Assembly: GCA_049487715.1 (NCBI GenBank)
Contig: CP150585.1
Span: 310,001 to 374,000, forward strand
Length of the DNA stretch: 64,000 nucleotides
From: Pycnococcus provasolii
Lineage: Eukaryota; Chlorophyta; Pseudoscourfieldiophyceae; Pseudoscourfieldiales
Direction of reading: 5' to 3'
Under the pieces are notes generated by a model. The model saw only the letters and a program-made list of their open reading frames with translations, had not been told where the DNA came from and did no database searches. The position numbers were made by a program, and so were the translations under genes. Positions 43,975-55,653 of this stretch are shown piece by piece (position 1 is the stretch's first letter; each line of letters begins with the position of its first letter).

Positions 43975-45819
43975 ATGCGTCTCCACTACCTGCTTCTCTC
44001 AGGCGGTGTCGCCTCCCCAGATTCGTTCCAGCCCTATAGGGATGCGACGCAGTGGTGGGGACGACGGGATGCGCTCGTGAGGTGTGTCTCTGCGTCGCTA
44101 TTTGCACTCACAACAACTCATGAGCATGGGACTGGGGCTCCTACTCAACAGGCTCAAGAGCGTTCTTCCTCGCAGCAGCAATTCTCAGGCCTGCACATCT
44201 TCTTCTCCGACGACGGTGCTCTCATGTGCCACAACTCCATACAACTCGTGCCTCTCGTCAAAGTACCCACGGAGAAGAAAATCGTCGCGCTGTGGAGAAC
44301 AGCCGCGTCGTCAAGCTCGGCGTCGTCACGCGCTGGGGCGGTCATGTGCGTCTCAGCCTCAAAGCGCTTGCCATCAACTTCAACTCCTGACTCGTTAGCA
44401 TCCTTGGATAAACGCGCTCTCATCGCGCACCTCCAAACCAACTGCTCGATGGACTTCTTGAGAAGACAACACCTCAACAGCTCCGTCGACGCCTTGTTGA
44501 AGAAAACAAACAAGGATAAACTTCTGCAAGTACACGACGAGTGGTGCAGACTTCAAAACAATAACAATCAAGGCAACTTCTCGGACGCAGATTCCACGAA
44601 AGCAGCAGAAGTTTCTGACATGAGTACCGCGCTTGGTTACGTTCTGCGAGAGCTGCCAGCAACGTCAACACGCGTTCTGCTGCTGCACGAAGATTATCCA
44701 GATGAACTGCCCGTCTGGGATGCTCGACCGTCGACGGACGACGAAGCGGCACATTCTCAGATCACGGACGTCGTCTGCGTGCTGGGGGCTGTGCGCGACA
44801 TGACCACGCAAGAACAGCGCGACGTCTTCAACGCAGCGAAACAACGCGGTGTGCCCGTCGCTGGTGCCAACCTAGGGCGAGTGGCAGAATTCACGAGCAA
44901 AGTCATTCTTTCGCTCCAGGCACATCATGCCGCGGGACGTCTGCGAAGGGCGACGCAGCAGTTGTTCGGACAGCGACGCGGGGAATCCGAGTCGTCAATC
45001 GTGCAGAAACTTGCGCCGTTGCGCGGGTGGACGTGGGATGGACATCGAACGACGTCGTCGTCGGCGGCGGCGGCGGCGGCAATGGCGGATGCGGGAGAAC
45101 CGAAAAAAACAAAATCATTCCGGCTGCATCTCGTGATGATGCTTCCTTTCCCGTCGTCTCGCCTTGGGGTGGACGAGAGCACGCGCGACGACCTGCACCC
45201 TGCAATTCAGGCTGCCGTGTGGTGCCTGTGGCGATCGCGCATCGCGAGCGAGGCTGCAAGGGCGAGTAAGGATGACCAGAGCGCAGATGATGACAGCGAT
45301 CGCGACGATCATGGCATGAAACCGCGCCTGACGCTCGCTTTCGAGGATGGTGCTCGCATCACGGTAAGTGGGCGACGCCTCGTAAGACGCATGGCCGAAC
45401 GACATCAGGCGGCGCCTTGTGAATTTCAGGTGATTGAGGCACTTGCGGCGGAGCCCTTGATTGCGGCAGCCAGCGTTGACGAAGCCCTTGGTTCGGAAAT
45501 TTCAAGGTACAAACGTGCGCGCGTTTTGTGGATGGGTCTTGGAGAACACGACGAGGGAACGGCTTTGCATGCCCTTGTCGATCAGGCTTGTCCATCAACT
45601 GCGGAGACAAGGAAACCTGCATCTGTTGTCGTCGTTACCGGTGGGACGCCTCATTTGGCAAGGCGGGTCGCCGAGGAGGGCGGCGCGGCATTCGCGCAAG
45701 CACGCATCACGCACGTTGGTTGGAAATGTGTCCCTGGCGCAGCATATGCCGTGCTGCATCAATGGCACTGCGGGCGGCGTCTACTTCCAGCTCTTGACGT
45801 TCTGTTCAGTAGTGTATAA
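43975..45819 (+). CDS. Probable tandem TrmY-like (DUF358) SPOUT RNA methyltransferase
   Basis: 614 residues from the ATG at 43975. The first unit resembles archaeal TrmY: a beta-strand start, then GRRDALVRCVSASLFA (about residues 29-44; TrmY GRxDLLxRCVxxAxF), LHIFFSDDGALMCH, and PTEKKIVALWRTA (TrmY PDERNIAxxIxKAL). After an insert with extra helices, its knot half follows: VVCVLGAVRDMTTQEQRDVF and VPVAGANLGRVAEFTSKVIL (about 215-330). A second, more diverged unit starts near 382: HPAIQAAVWCLWRSR, RLTLAFEDGARITVSG, RVLWMGLGEHDEG and a closing ITHVGWKCVPGAAYAVLHQW. SPOUT enzymes work as dimers, so this may be a covalent pseudodimer. TrmY methylates pseudouridine 54 of tRNA in archaea; the substrate here is unknown. 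Assignment is by eye. Confidence 0.55.
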   Translation: MRLHYLLLSGGVASPDSFQPYRDATQWWGRRDALVRCVSASLFALTTTHEHGTGAPTQQAQERSSSQQQFSGLHIFFSDDGALMCHNSIQLVPLVKVPTEKKIVALWRTAASSSSASSRAGAVMCVSASKRLPSTSTPDSLASLDKRALIAHLQTNCSMDFLRRQHLNSSVDALLKKTNKDKLLQVHDEWCRLQNNNNQGNFSDADSTKAAEVSDMSTALGYVLRELPATSTRVLLLHEDYPDELPVWDARPSTDDEAAHSQITDVVCVLGAVRDMTTQEQRDVFNAAKQRGVPVAGANLGRVAEFTSKVILSLQAHHAAGRLRRATQQLFGQRRGESESSIVQKLAPLRGWTWDGHRTTSSSAAAAAAMADAGEPKKTKSFRLHLVMMLPFPSSRLGVDESTRDDLHPAIQAAVWCLWRSRIASEAARASKDDQSADDDSDRDDHGMKPRLTLAFEDGARITVSGRRLVRRMAERHQAAPCEFQVIEALAAEPLIAAASVDEALGSEISRYKRARVLWMGLGEHDEGTALHALVDQACPSTAETRKPASVVVVTGGTPHLARRVAEEGGAAFAQARITHVGWKCVPGAAYAVLHQWHCGRRLLPALDVLFSSV

Positions 45820-46899
45820 AAGAATCATGTCCTGTGTAAAATATATAATACATTAAAAACCCTGTTATGTCTGTACATATCTCCCAACTGTGCACCAGTG
45901 ACCGGCATGATGGTCAATCAATGCAGGTCCGTTTCCAAAAGGTCCATTACGAGTCACGACGATCGATGCCGTGTCCGGACCATGTGCCTAGGGCTACGTC
46001 TAGGGCTACGGATTCGGGCTAGGGTTACTACTAGCCTACTACTAGGGTTATGGCAGATTGCGTCATCTGCGCCGTTGTAAGTGCTTCCAACATGTATTTT
46101 TTTGTATACAACGATACGATCTAATTATGCATAAGTTGATGTTGTATCAAACTTAAAAAACAAATGTGAAAATTTTATTTTTTCGGTACATAATAATAAT
46201 TCGCATATGTATATATTGCAAAAAAAGGCATACTCACTCGTATCTATTATCTTGTGTGTAAGTAATTAGTAGGGTGTACTCGCAGAAGCGAAATGTCGGA
46301 TTTTTCGCTTAAAATATAAGAGAAAAAAATTATTTATGAATCGGATTTCGCTTATATTCCATTTTTTGCACATAAGCGAAACGTGTTTAAGCTCAAAAAA
46401 AGGGGGACCGGTACTTGCCTCCGACCTAATACCGGGCGACTAAATAGTTTTTTTTAATCTGCGAGGAGTACCATGCAAAAACAAAGACCTTATTTTACTT
46501 TGATCATGATTCATGAATTATATATTAAATAGAATTTTACACAAACTTTTTCGTACGGCGAGCGAGGTGACTGGATGGTGTGACGGTGTGTGCGTTGTCG
46601 GATGTCGTGCGCGAGGTCTTCGGCACGTCGTGCACGCCGGCCCACTTAGCTTAAAATCACATTTAAGTGGTCGAGATTTCGGGAACACGTGTCACGCAGC
46701 AAAACCCCAATCGATGGTTTTTGATCAGTTTCTAAGATCCAAACCCCTATCTATTTCCTTGCACCATGCTGGGGGCGAGGACATGTTCTGGTGGACCAGG
46801 TCGGCAACGTGCGCAGTTGGGACGGGGTTCTCTTTCGTCACGAGCGAATATAATATAAATTTATATTAAAAAGTAGTCAGTGCGGTATATTTTATCTTT
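45820..46899. other. AT-rich convergent intergenic region
   Basis: Lies between the TrmY-like stop and the stop of the first beta-helix giant gene. The centre (about 46080-46560) is strongly AT-rich with poly-A/T tracts. TGTAA near 45836 could serve as an algal polyadenylation signal for the upstream gene. No gene recognised. Confidence 0.5.
45988..46052 (+). repeat. Degenerate telomere-like CTAGGGYTAC tract
   Basis: Units such as CTAGGGCTACGT, GCTAGGGTTACT and ACTAGGGTTATGG resemble the TTAGGG tract at 7993-8085; both end in AGGGTTATGGC. Confidence 0.6.
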
Positions 46900-49800
46900 T
46901 TAAAAAAAATGAAATCGGCCATATGCAAGTCCGTTCGTCTCATTTGTTGAACTGGTATTAAAACTTGTCGAATCCTTGCCAGTCGAGAGATCGATACCTG
47001 TCTCGATCTGCGGGATACTTACCATTTCATGAGAAAGTACGCCGTCTTGTTCACGAGGAGTGACCGGAGCAGGACGCAGTCGAGTCTCATTTGTTGAACT
47101 GGTATTAAAACTTGTCGAACCCTTGCCAGTCGAGAGATCGATACCTGTCTCGATCTGCGGGATACTTACCATTTCATGAGAAAGTACGCCGTCTTGTTCA
47201 CGAGGAGTGACCGGAGCAGGACGCAGTCGAGCAGGACTTTCACTAGGAGTAACATTACCATTGGCCGGATGAGAATGCACGCCGTTCACGATGGTTAGCG
47301 TTTTGAGCAATAGATGAGAAGGAATCGACGAGTCTGGAGAAGGCGGAGAAACTTCTTGGGCTCGTTCCTGCGAGCGTGGAGACACCCTCCCACGCAAACT
47401 CACAAGCCGATTAAAGACGGAATGCTTCTGAATCTTTGAAAAGTTTGCGTACCAAGATTTCACTGCAGACCACGTTTGATGTGGTTGGTTATCGGAAATA
47501 CCAGTATCTGTATATACCATATCTGTATCGTTGAGTTGATGTGTGCACATGATTTCCCGTTCTGGTGCAGGTGCCGCAAATGATTGTTTATCCTGCACAG
47601 TCGACTGATCTTCCTTGGCCCGCTTTTTTGTGCAAGAAATCCATAGCGCACGAAGCAACAGCCAAAGCTCAAGCATCGTCATCAAGATCACCGCGGCGAG
47701 GTGAATGCCTACGCCATACCTCTCATACCTTTCATCTCGAGCATCGCCGAGGAAGAACACTGCGTGCAAAAAGAAACCCACGAAGATGCAGATCGTCGCA
47801 AGTACACCCACGAAGTTGCTCAAAAACGTATGCATTGGGCGAGTGATCGCGGCGAGCAACGCGTCCACAACCATGATGCAGCCCGCAAACAAAGCACCCA
47901 CAGCTCGGCGGTTGTGATCCGCGTGGGCGGCACCCCCAATCGCAAGAGAGGCGGCTGCCGCGCACCACAGCGACGGACCAGCCACCGCGTAGGGGATCAT
48001 CCACGCCTTGTCGTTGTGCTCGTCGTCTCGTCTTGGACCACGCATGGCGGCGAGAGGTGCCCCGAAGCGAGCGGCAAAGTCCGGCTTCGCAAAGCGGCTC
48101 GATCGCCATCGTCCATTCTTGTTGTGCTCATCATCCTCGATGTACTTGATGAGTGGTGTCGATCGCATACACGCCGACACGGTGATGTACGTTGCGATGT
48201 AGAAGAGCAGCACCACAGTGGCTGCAATGAGTGCGCCAATCACTCCTCCCATGTCAGCCTTTTCGTAGTTTCCTGCCACTTCGGAGCAATAGGTAACAGT
48301 AGCAAGCGTGCACGGAATAACAGTGAGCATGCCCACGACGTGTTCGACGCGCGGCGCAAACAGAAGGTCCGGCGGGTGCTCATGGTCCCACTCGACCGGG
48401 AGGTCCCCGTTCTCAAGTGCCGCCACTACACCAGTGTAAATTCTATCAAAGTGATGCTGTAGATTCACCGAGCTCATTTCCTCAGTCTTCCTATCTTTAC
48501 GACGCCTGCGCCTACTTCGGATATGCCACTGCACACGAATTAAGAAGCGAAGGATCCATGCAAGCAGTAGCGTAACGAAAACCCAGAAAATACAGCGCTC
48601 GAGAAGTAAACGAGCGCGCATTGTGATCTCCCCGCCGCCATCGTCCCAATAAGGTTCTGAAACCAGATTCACCATCGTGAGCGAATGATACGCGCTAGTA
48701 TCCCAGCTCGTCATCGCGAGAGAGTCCTTTGCGCCCGCCTCGGCCATGCTTCGACGGTGAGTTAGTTCACGGGCGGCGGTGTTTAGCGCGACTTCCTGTG
48801 GATTCACCGCGGAGGCCCACACCCGGAAATATCGGTACACCCAAGCTGTTGCACAAATTACTTGCACACGCATCACCAGACGCAGTGGACTGCTCCCGTC
48901 AATTGCTTGGGTTGGTGCATAACCATTAGTGATCGCACTCAGCGACTGCATGAAACTTGCGACAGTGGCTCCCGCGCTGACAGCTAATACGACAGCCGTG
49001 GAAACACCGGAAATTTCCGCCGACGCTTCCACATAGTTCTTATTCGAGATTAATGGAGGGGGTGGTGGCGGGCTTGGCGGCGGCGGCGCGGGTGGCACTG
49101 GTGGCAGCGGTGGCGGTGATCGTATAGGCTGAGTAGGCGGTGGATACACCAAGCGATCCACGATTCCAACTCCAATGCCAATATCCACGATGTCAACGTC
49201 ACCGTCCAAGCTATCTTCGGAATCATTCTCATCAGAGTTGCTTGTACCACCGTCGACACTCTCTGCCATGGCCAGCGTCATGGCCAGACGGGGCGCGAGA
49301 GGTGGCGGCGGCGGTGGAGGACTTGGGGGAGGACTTGGAGGTGGCGGCGATGGTGGTATCGGCGGTGGTACCGGGTTTGGCGGTGGTGGAGAGCATGTTC
49401 CAGTCGACACGCACGGATTCGGCGGCGGCGATGGTGGAGCAGGTGGACGCGGCGGCGGTGGGCTTGGCGGCGGCGGGCTCGGCGGCGGGCTCAGCGGCGG
49501 AAAGGGAGGCAAAGGCGGCGACATGCAAGGAGGCAGAATCGCCGCACCAGGCGACCAGCGCACATACACCACTTCCGATCGAAGGTTCGCGTTGCCTTCT
49601 GCATCCTTCCCAGCTCCAGCTTTCACAGCCATCTGGATATCCACGTAATCGCCGCATATGCCGAGTGGCACCGTCGGCGTGACCGTCACGTCGAAATCGC
49701 TTTGATCGTCGAGCGAGCTTCCCGCAATCGCACCAGACGCTGTCATGCGTACGTCGTACGACACCGCCGTTGTCGGCGTCGCATCTGCAGTCTTCTGCGA

Positions 49801-51180
49801 GAAGAATGTGTACGTGACGAGGTCGTCAGGCCTCACGCCGAACATCTCCTCGTTCACGAAGCCGACGACGGTGTCATATGGGTCCACTTCGATGAATTTC
49901 AGATCGAGCGCAATCGTCGACGTCGTCACCACCGCGGGTTTCTTCAGCGAGCTACTCGTTCCGTTCGCGAGCTTGAGCACGGCAGTCGGAGCGGTGGAGT
50001 CAGGCGGCGGCGGATTCGGCGGCGGCGGTGGCGAGCACACGCTCAGCGGTTCGAGCGTGAAGCTGAAGACTCCCGCCTTGCTTGGATTCCCTGTCGAGTC
50101 CGTCGCAGCACTCGCAGGTATGCTCATTGTCGCCGGTGCGGGGTCGCTGCTGTGGCAAGCGCTCTGCGTGAACGTGAAAGATATCGTGAAGTCCGAGTAT
50201 CCTCCAGACATGCCGTCTTCATCTGACGCCGATCCGCGTGGCGTGACGACGATATTCGTGAAAGTGCCGAGCACGATTGACGAGGTGAACGCGACGTCGT
50301 TCGCCATAAAGCCGTACACCGCCTCGATGCCGTCGCTCTCCATCCACGAGACATGCAGACTCGACGCGCTGAGCTGCTCGACGAGCACCGGCCTTGGACC
50401 TTCCTCATCCGGCGGTGGAAAAGGAGGAGGTGGCGGCGGAGGAAGCGGCGGCGGCGGTGAGCAAGTGCCTGTCGACGTGCACGGGCTTGGCGGCGGCGAT
50501 GGCGGCGGCGGTGGCGCCGGAGGGGGCGATGGCGGTGCCGGCTGGAAAGGAGGTGACGGCAAGGGAGGCGGCGGCGGCGGAGGGGATGGTAGAGGTGGAG
50601 GCGCGTCACGTGGTGGGAAGGGTGGTGGCGGTGACGCGCACGGCGGCAGATACGCCGGGCCCGGTGCCCATCGCACGTACACAATCCCAGATGCCGTATT
50701 CGCATTGCCCTCAGCGTCGTTCGCGACACCGCCACCAACTCGTACCTCGATATCCACGTAGTCGCCGCATATGCCGATCGGCACAGCAGGTACAATCGAC
50801 GCCTCGAACGTGCTCTTGCCGTCCAGAGGAACGGACGCACCCGCGCCGAACACACGTAGGATGGTGCTATACGCCACATCCGTGCTCGGCGACGCCGCAT
50901 CCGTCTTGAGTGCAAACGAAGTTGACGCCGTGACGTCGTCGTCAATGAAGTTGTAGATGGGCTCATTCACGGGTCCTGCGATGCCGTCGTAGGGGTCGTC
51001 TTCGACGAAAGTCACCGTTAGGTCGATGGAGGGCGTGGTAACCACGACAGGCGACGCCGACGAGCTCGAGCGCCCGTCGCTCATCGCGAGCAGAGTCGTG
51101 GGACCAACAGAGTCCGGCGGTGGCGGGCTCGGCGGAGAGGGTGGCGGTGGCGGTGGCGGCGGCGATGGAGGAGGCGGGCT

Positions 51181-51219
<39 letters not shown>

Positions 51220-54200
51220 AGGACTCGGTGGCGGCGGCGAACAATTTCCCATGGCAACACAGGGGTTCGGCGGCGGGCTCGGAGGCTGCGGCGGCGGCGG
51301 CGGCGGCGGCGGGCTCGGTGGCGGTGAAGGCGGAGGACTCGGTGGCGGTAACGGCGGGCTTGGCGGCGGTGGCGGAGGGCTCGGCGGCGGACTCGGCGGC
51401 GGCGGCGGCGACGGCGGCGGCGGCGCCGGTGGAGTTGGAGGCAGCGGCGGCGGCGGCGGCGGGGAAGGAGGCGGGTTCGGCGGCGGGCTGGGGGGTGGTC
51501 GAGGCGGAGGGGAAGGAGGCGGGCTCGGCGGCGGGCTGGGAGGCGGGCGAGGAGGGGGGGGAGGAGGGGAAGGATGCGATGGCGGCGGTGATGGAGGTGG
51601 ACTCGGTGGAGGCGAAGGTGGCGGTGATGGAGGTGGAGACGGTGGTGGTGGTGGCGGAGGGCTCGGTGGCGGGCTGGGAGGTGGAGGAGGTGGTGGGGGT
51701 GGAGAAGCGCCAGGAAGAGATGGAGGCGAAGGTGGCGGGGATGGAGGCGGAGACGGCGGAGGGCTCGTGTATTGTCCCGTCGTACACAGCGTCCAGTCCG
51801 GGTCACAAGAAGGCCCGTTTTGGTTTAACGGGTAGCACGGCCTGCGTCCTCCACTTTCTGCCGGTCCCATGCACAGCTGTGGGCTGTTCGCGTTCGCGCC
51901 GTTCCTGTATCCGAGCCTGCATTGGCACGTGTTCCACCGAGGGCTCGGTGGTGGGCTCGGCGGCGGGCTCGGCGGCGGTGGAGGCGGAGATTGTGCGTAG
52001 CAGGTACCCGCAAGATCAGCAGCCTTCGCAGCCTGATACGCGTCATCTTGCGTTTGCCACGCGGCACGTGCCGCATCTCCTCCGGTGAAGCATAGCGTCA
52101 CCGACCAACCCGTCAGGATTGCCGGTGTTCCCGCAGCACTGCTTGCGTGATTTTTCACACCCAACGACACAGTGCCTCCAGCAGCCACGCCCAGATTTCC
52201 ATCAGCCTGTAACCCATTGACGGTATCAGATTTTGGCAACCAGTCGCCTGTAAAGGGCGAAGTCCCGCTGGAAGATGGAATGCTCGTCGACGCCGTGTCC
52301 GTGAAGCACGTGTCCTGAAGCGTTGTGTCAGACCCAGAAGGTGGGTCGCTATTATTCTCGTTTTGGAATGCTTTCAGGTTCGTACTTCCCGTCGTGAAAC
52401 GCAACTGAATCGTATCCAATCCGCTATTATACTGCAGATTCGTCACGCACACCCACATGCTCTGAAACGTGAATGCCGACGTGTCACTGTAATCGTTCGG
52501 AATCGTGATTGTTGAGACTGCCCAATTTGTTTCGCCAGCTCCCCTCGGCAGGGAATACACGTTGCTGTCCGTGTACGTTGTACAAGCATCGGGCGGCTTG
52601 TTCGGCGCCTCGTTCAGCCACGCCTCGTACGTGAACGTCCACGTCTCGCCGCGGTACACGGATCCCGTACCCATCTCCGTGTCCACGCGCCAATACACCG
52701 TCTTGTCTCTGCATTTCAGGTCAGCTGGCACGGCGAACACGTTCTTCCACTCGCCAGTCAGCGTTCCAGTGGGAGTCGTCATCGCATCCAGCTCAGCTGA
52801 AGAGCTCGCGATGTAGATGTAGTGCTTCGCAGGAACGCTCCCATCCTCGAAGCCGGGAAGGAACATCAGGTCCGCATCAATCTTGACGTCCGTCGCGTCC
52901 ATCGGCGGGATCGGCGTGCTCGCGCGATACTTTCGGCAGCCCGGGATCCAGTACTCCGTCGGGTCAGACAGGTCGTACGCGCCGATATCCGCGGCGAGGA
53001 AGTTCGACCCGCTCTTTGGCCTGAAGTCCCAGTTGTTCGGGTCACGCAGTTCGTCAAAAAGAACATTCGCGGAGTTGGCTGACGGCGCAATGTTCATCCC
53101 TGTCGCGGGATCGAAACCCGCGTCGACGGCAGACGTGCTTGTCGAGCTCGCGCCACCGCCGGCGAGGCCCTTGAAATACTCCATCGCGTTGCCCCTGATG
53201 ACGTTGTTCATCCCCTCGAACGTCGTAGCAATGCGGACGCCGCTGCTGTCTGTCACGCAACACGTCTCCGGTGAGTTTGTACACCTAGTCGCTGAACAAA
53301 TGCACCTGCCGTCGTACTCCTCAGAACTGTCCACCCAGTTTTCGACGAGGAGATCAGGAAACGGCTTAGCTGTGCTACCAGCCTCTTCCCCGGTTCCAAA
53401 CACGGTATTGCGTTGAATGACATGATCGTTGCCTCTGACTGCCATGCCCGAAGCCTGCCAAACCACATTTTCCGTCGCCTCGCCATACATTGGCCATGTG
53501 TCACCATAGCGACCATTGCAATCACGCCCGCTTACGCCGAAGCGGATGCCTCGTTTCCACGATCGAGTGCTTCGTGTATGATGAACCCAGTTGCGAATCA
53601 CCCTCTGCCCGTAGCGATAAGCATTTGTGTACGACAAAGTTGGCGGATACTCGCCTCCTGATTCGAGTGGTTTCGGATTGGGATAACCGGTACACTGCGT
53701 GCCATCCCACGTGCATCCGTTCAGGCTCTGGCACTGCGCTTGATTGTTCTTATGGGTGCTGTCGTCGCACAAACTAGGGTACCACGCATCGGATTTCTCG
53801 TTAATCTCGAAGAGACTGTGCGCATTCCCCTGAATGGAGGCACCGAGCGAGCCTTGAAGCCCATGTATTGTATGTATGTGGTTGAGCTCTAGGTGCGAAT
53901 TCTTATTATTCAACCTGATGCCCGCTGCTTGACCCATGTTGGAAAATGTGCACCGCTTTATTGTCAATGGGTTGGTGACGGTCCCTCCACTGTCCGGCTT
54001 GAGATAGTGCGACATTGAGTTGTACTTTCCAGTGCACGCAGCCGTGGTGAGGTCACGCGTGCTCAGCGAGTGGTCCGCGCTCGACGGATCCGGGTCAAGC
54101 TTGTCGCCCGGTGGGAAGCACGGCTGCGAACTCCCACCCGTCCAATCACAGTACGAAAAGCACGAATTCTCGACACGCAGCCCCAAGCCTTTCGTTTGAA

Positions 54201-55653
54201 GAATAGGCTCCGTCTCCGAACCGAAGAAGGTGCAGTTGTAGATGACGTTCTCGTCGTACGACGTATCGTCTTTGCGAAAGAGCATTGTGGGGAAGATCCA
54301 GTCGTGAACGCCGATCATGCGCTTCTGCGTCGACGGATAGTTGAACTGCAGAGAGTCGAACCTGATGCCACGGATGTCGTCGTCAAGACTTCCCAACGCT
54401 GCCATAAACACCGTCGTGCCGAAGAACTGCATGTCCTTCAGCGTGACGTAGCTGGACTTCGAGCCACGGATTGCGTAGTCACACACGCGAGCCTGGATGC
54501 GCGTGAAGGTGTTCGGATTCGCCCAATTCGAGGTGAGCACGTGGAGGCGCCGTGTCGTCATGTCGTAGAACCACTCCGTCGGGTTGTCGAGCAGCTCGAG
54601 CTTATTTTCCAGGTAGTACGTGTCAAGCTTCGAGTTGTGGTCGACGTTGTCAATCATTTTCCATTCCAAAGATCGTACGAGGTACTCAAAGCTGCCGGCG
54701 CCGCGCGTGTGAGACGAAACGGGCACCGCGTACGTGTACTGCATGCCGATGTTGAGGATCGCGCTCGCGCCCGACGCGTCTATGCCCGACGCGGCAAGGC
54801 TTTCACCCACCCTGTGCGCGTTTGTGCCGCAGCAGCTGTCGACCATGGTGCTCGGCGAGCTCGTTGACGCGACGAAGTTGGAGCTTTCGTCGCCGTTTGC
54901 CCACTTCGTCTCGTCGAACATGCTCTTGTCGTCCCAGCGCGCGTTCGGCCAGCGTGCGGGTACGTACATGTCGCCGTCGACGAAGAGCTGCCACGGGTCA
55001 GGAAAGCCAGCGGGTAGCTCGATACTCCAGTGCCCACTCGCCGCGCCTCCTCCCGCGAGGTTCGCGGGTGTCCACGTCCACACCCTTGACGGCGCCTCGG
55101 TGACGTCTTTCGTGCCGACCCACTTGACGTCTTCCTTCTGGTACGCCTTGATGACGTACGGCTGTGCGGCTGTTCCGTGCAGGTGTTCGATGAAAACGGG
55201 CGTATCGCAGTAGTAGTACTCGCCTTCTCTGAGCAGGCACTCCGAGCCTGGGTCGCTCGCCTTGAGCGCGTCGATGCACCTCTGCACGGTTCGGAACGGC
55301 GTATTGATCGTGAGTCCGTCGTTCGTGTCGTCGCCCCTGTACTGTAATGTCGTACACAACGTCCAGTCCGGATTACAAGAAGGCCCGTTTCGGTTTTTCG
55401 GGTAGCACGGCCTGCGTCCTCCACTTTCTGCCGGTCCCATGCACAGTTGTGGGCTGTTCGCGTTCGCGCCGTTCCTGTATCCAAGCCTGCATTGGCACGT
55501 GTTCGCCGTGCTCAAGTTCGGGTCGACGTAGAACGAACGAGGAACGGCAAGCGCGACATGAACGAACGACACGAGCGTCGTGAGAAGCAGCAAGACACCA
55601 TACCCACGAGCGTGAGGTACTTTTAGAAGCCATGAGGAGGCGGCCGCGGACAT
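46900..55653 (-). CDS. Giant beta-helix / Pro-rich / polytopic membrane protein, copy 1
   Basis: 2,917 residues from the ATG at 55653 (MSAAASSWLLK); the ORF before it starts only at GTG. A signal peptide (VLLLLTTLVSFVHVALA) leads to a Cys module (NTCQCRLGYRNGANANSPQL), then a parallel beta-helix of pectate-lyase type to about residue 915 (TPFRTVQRCIDAL early on). An Fn3-like strand set and a P-domain-like segment follow (about 1030-1190). SPPP linkers (hydroxyproline glycoprotein type) alternate with Ig/HYR-like modules at about 1510-1670, 1750-1870 and 1890-2030. Linkers carry paired cysteines (PCVAMGNCSPPPP). About nine hydrophobic helices occupy 2215-2672, and a cytoplasmic tail ends in a 49-residue tandem duplication. 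It is probably a surface receptor, channel-like or adhesion protein; the membrane family is not identified. A paralogue lies upstream at 58533 onward. Confidence 0.8.
46938..47231 (-). repeat. Two tandem 147-bp copies in the coding sequence
   Basis: An in-frame 49-codon duplication at the C-terminus of copy 1 begins RLRPAPVTPREQDGV. The copies differ by about one base (Gly versus Asp codon), so the event is very recent. The tail of copy 2 lacks it. Confidence 0.93.
47640..53066 (-). repeat. Segmental duplication partner of 58960-64000
   Basis: Long blocks of near-identical DNA align with the second giant gene. The offset is 10,934 bp at the 5' part (ATG-type codon at 52902 versus 63836) and about 11,320 bp in the membrane region. 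The difference comes mostly from linker length and the extra Cys module in copy 1. Identity was judged by eye. Confidence 0.85.
51778..51940 (-). repeat. Displaced copy of the N-terminal Cys module inside the Pro-rich linker
   Basis: About 160 bp here are near-identical to 55349-55510, which codes for the N-terminal NTCQCRLGYRNGANANSPQL module. It is in frame and flanked on both sides by SPPP repeats. The corresponding linker of copy 2 (about 62890-62930) lacks it. Confidence 0.88.

Noticed and set aside
47701-48462. Plus-strand ORF of about 250 codons, with a near-identical twin at 59022-59825
   Set aside because: Conserved between paralogues only because it is antisense to the near-identical membrane-helix region; Arg/His-rich composition with no domain.
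51026-52088. Long plus-strand poly-Gly and Ala/Val-rich ORFs, and similar ones at 62281-63022
   Set aside because: Antisense readings of the SPPP linkers; repeat-driven absence of stops, not genes.
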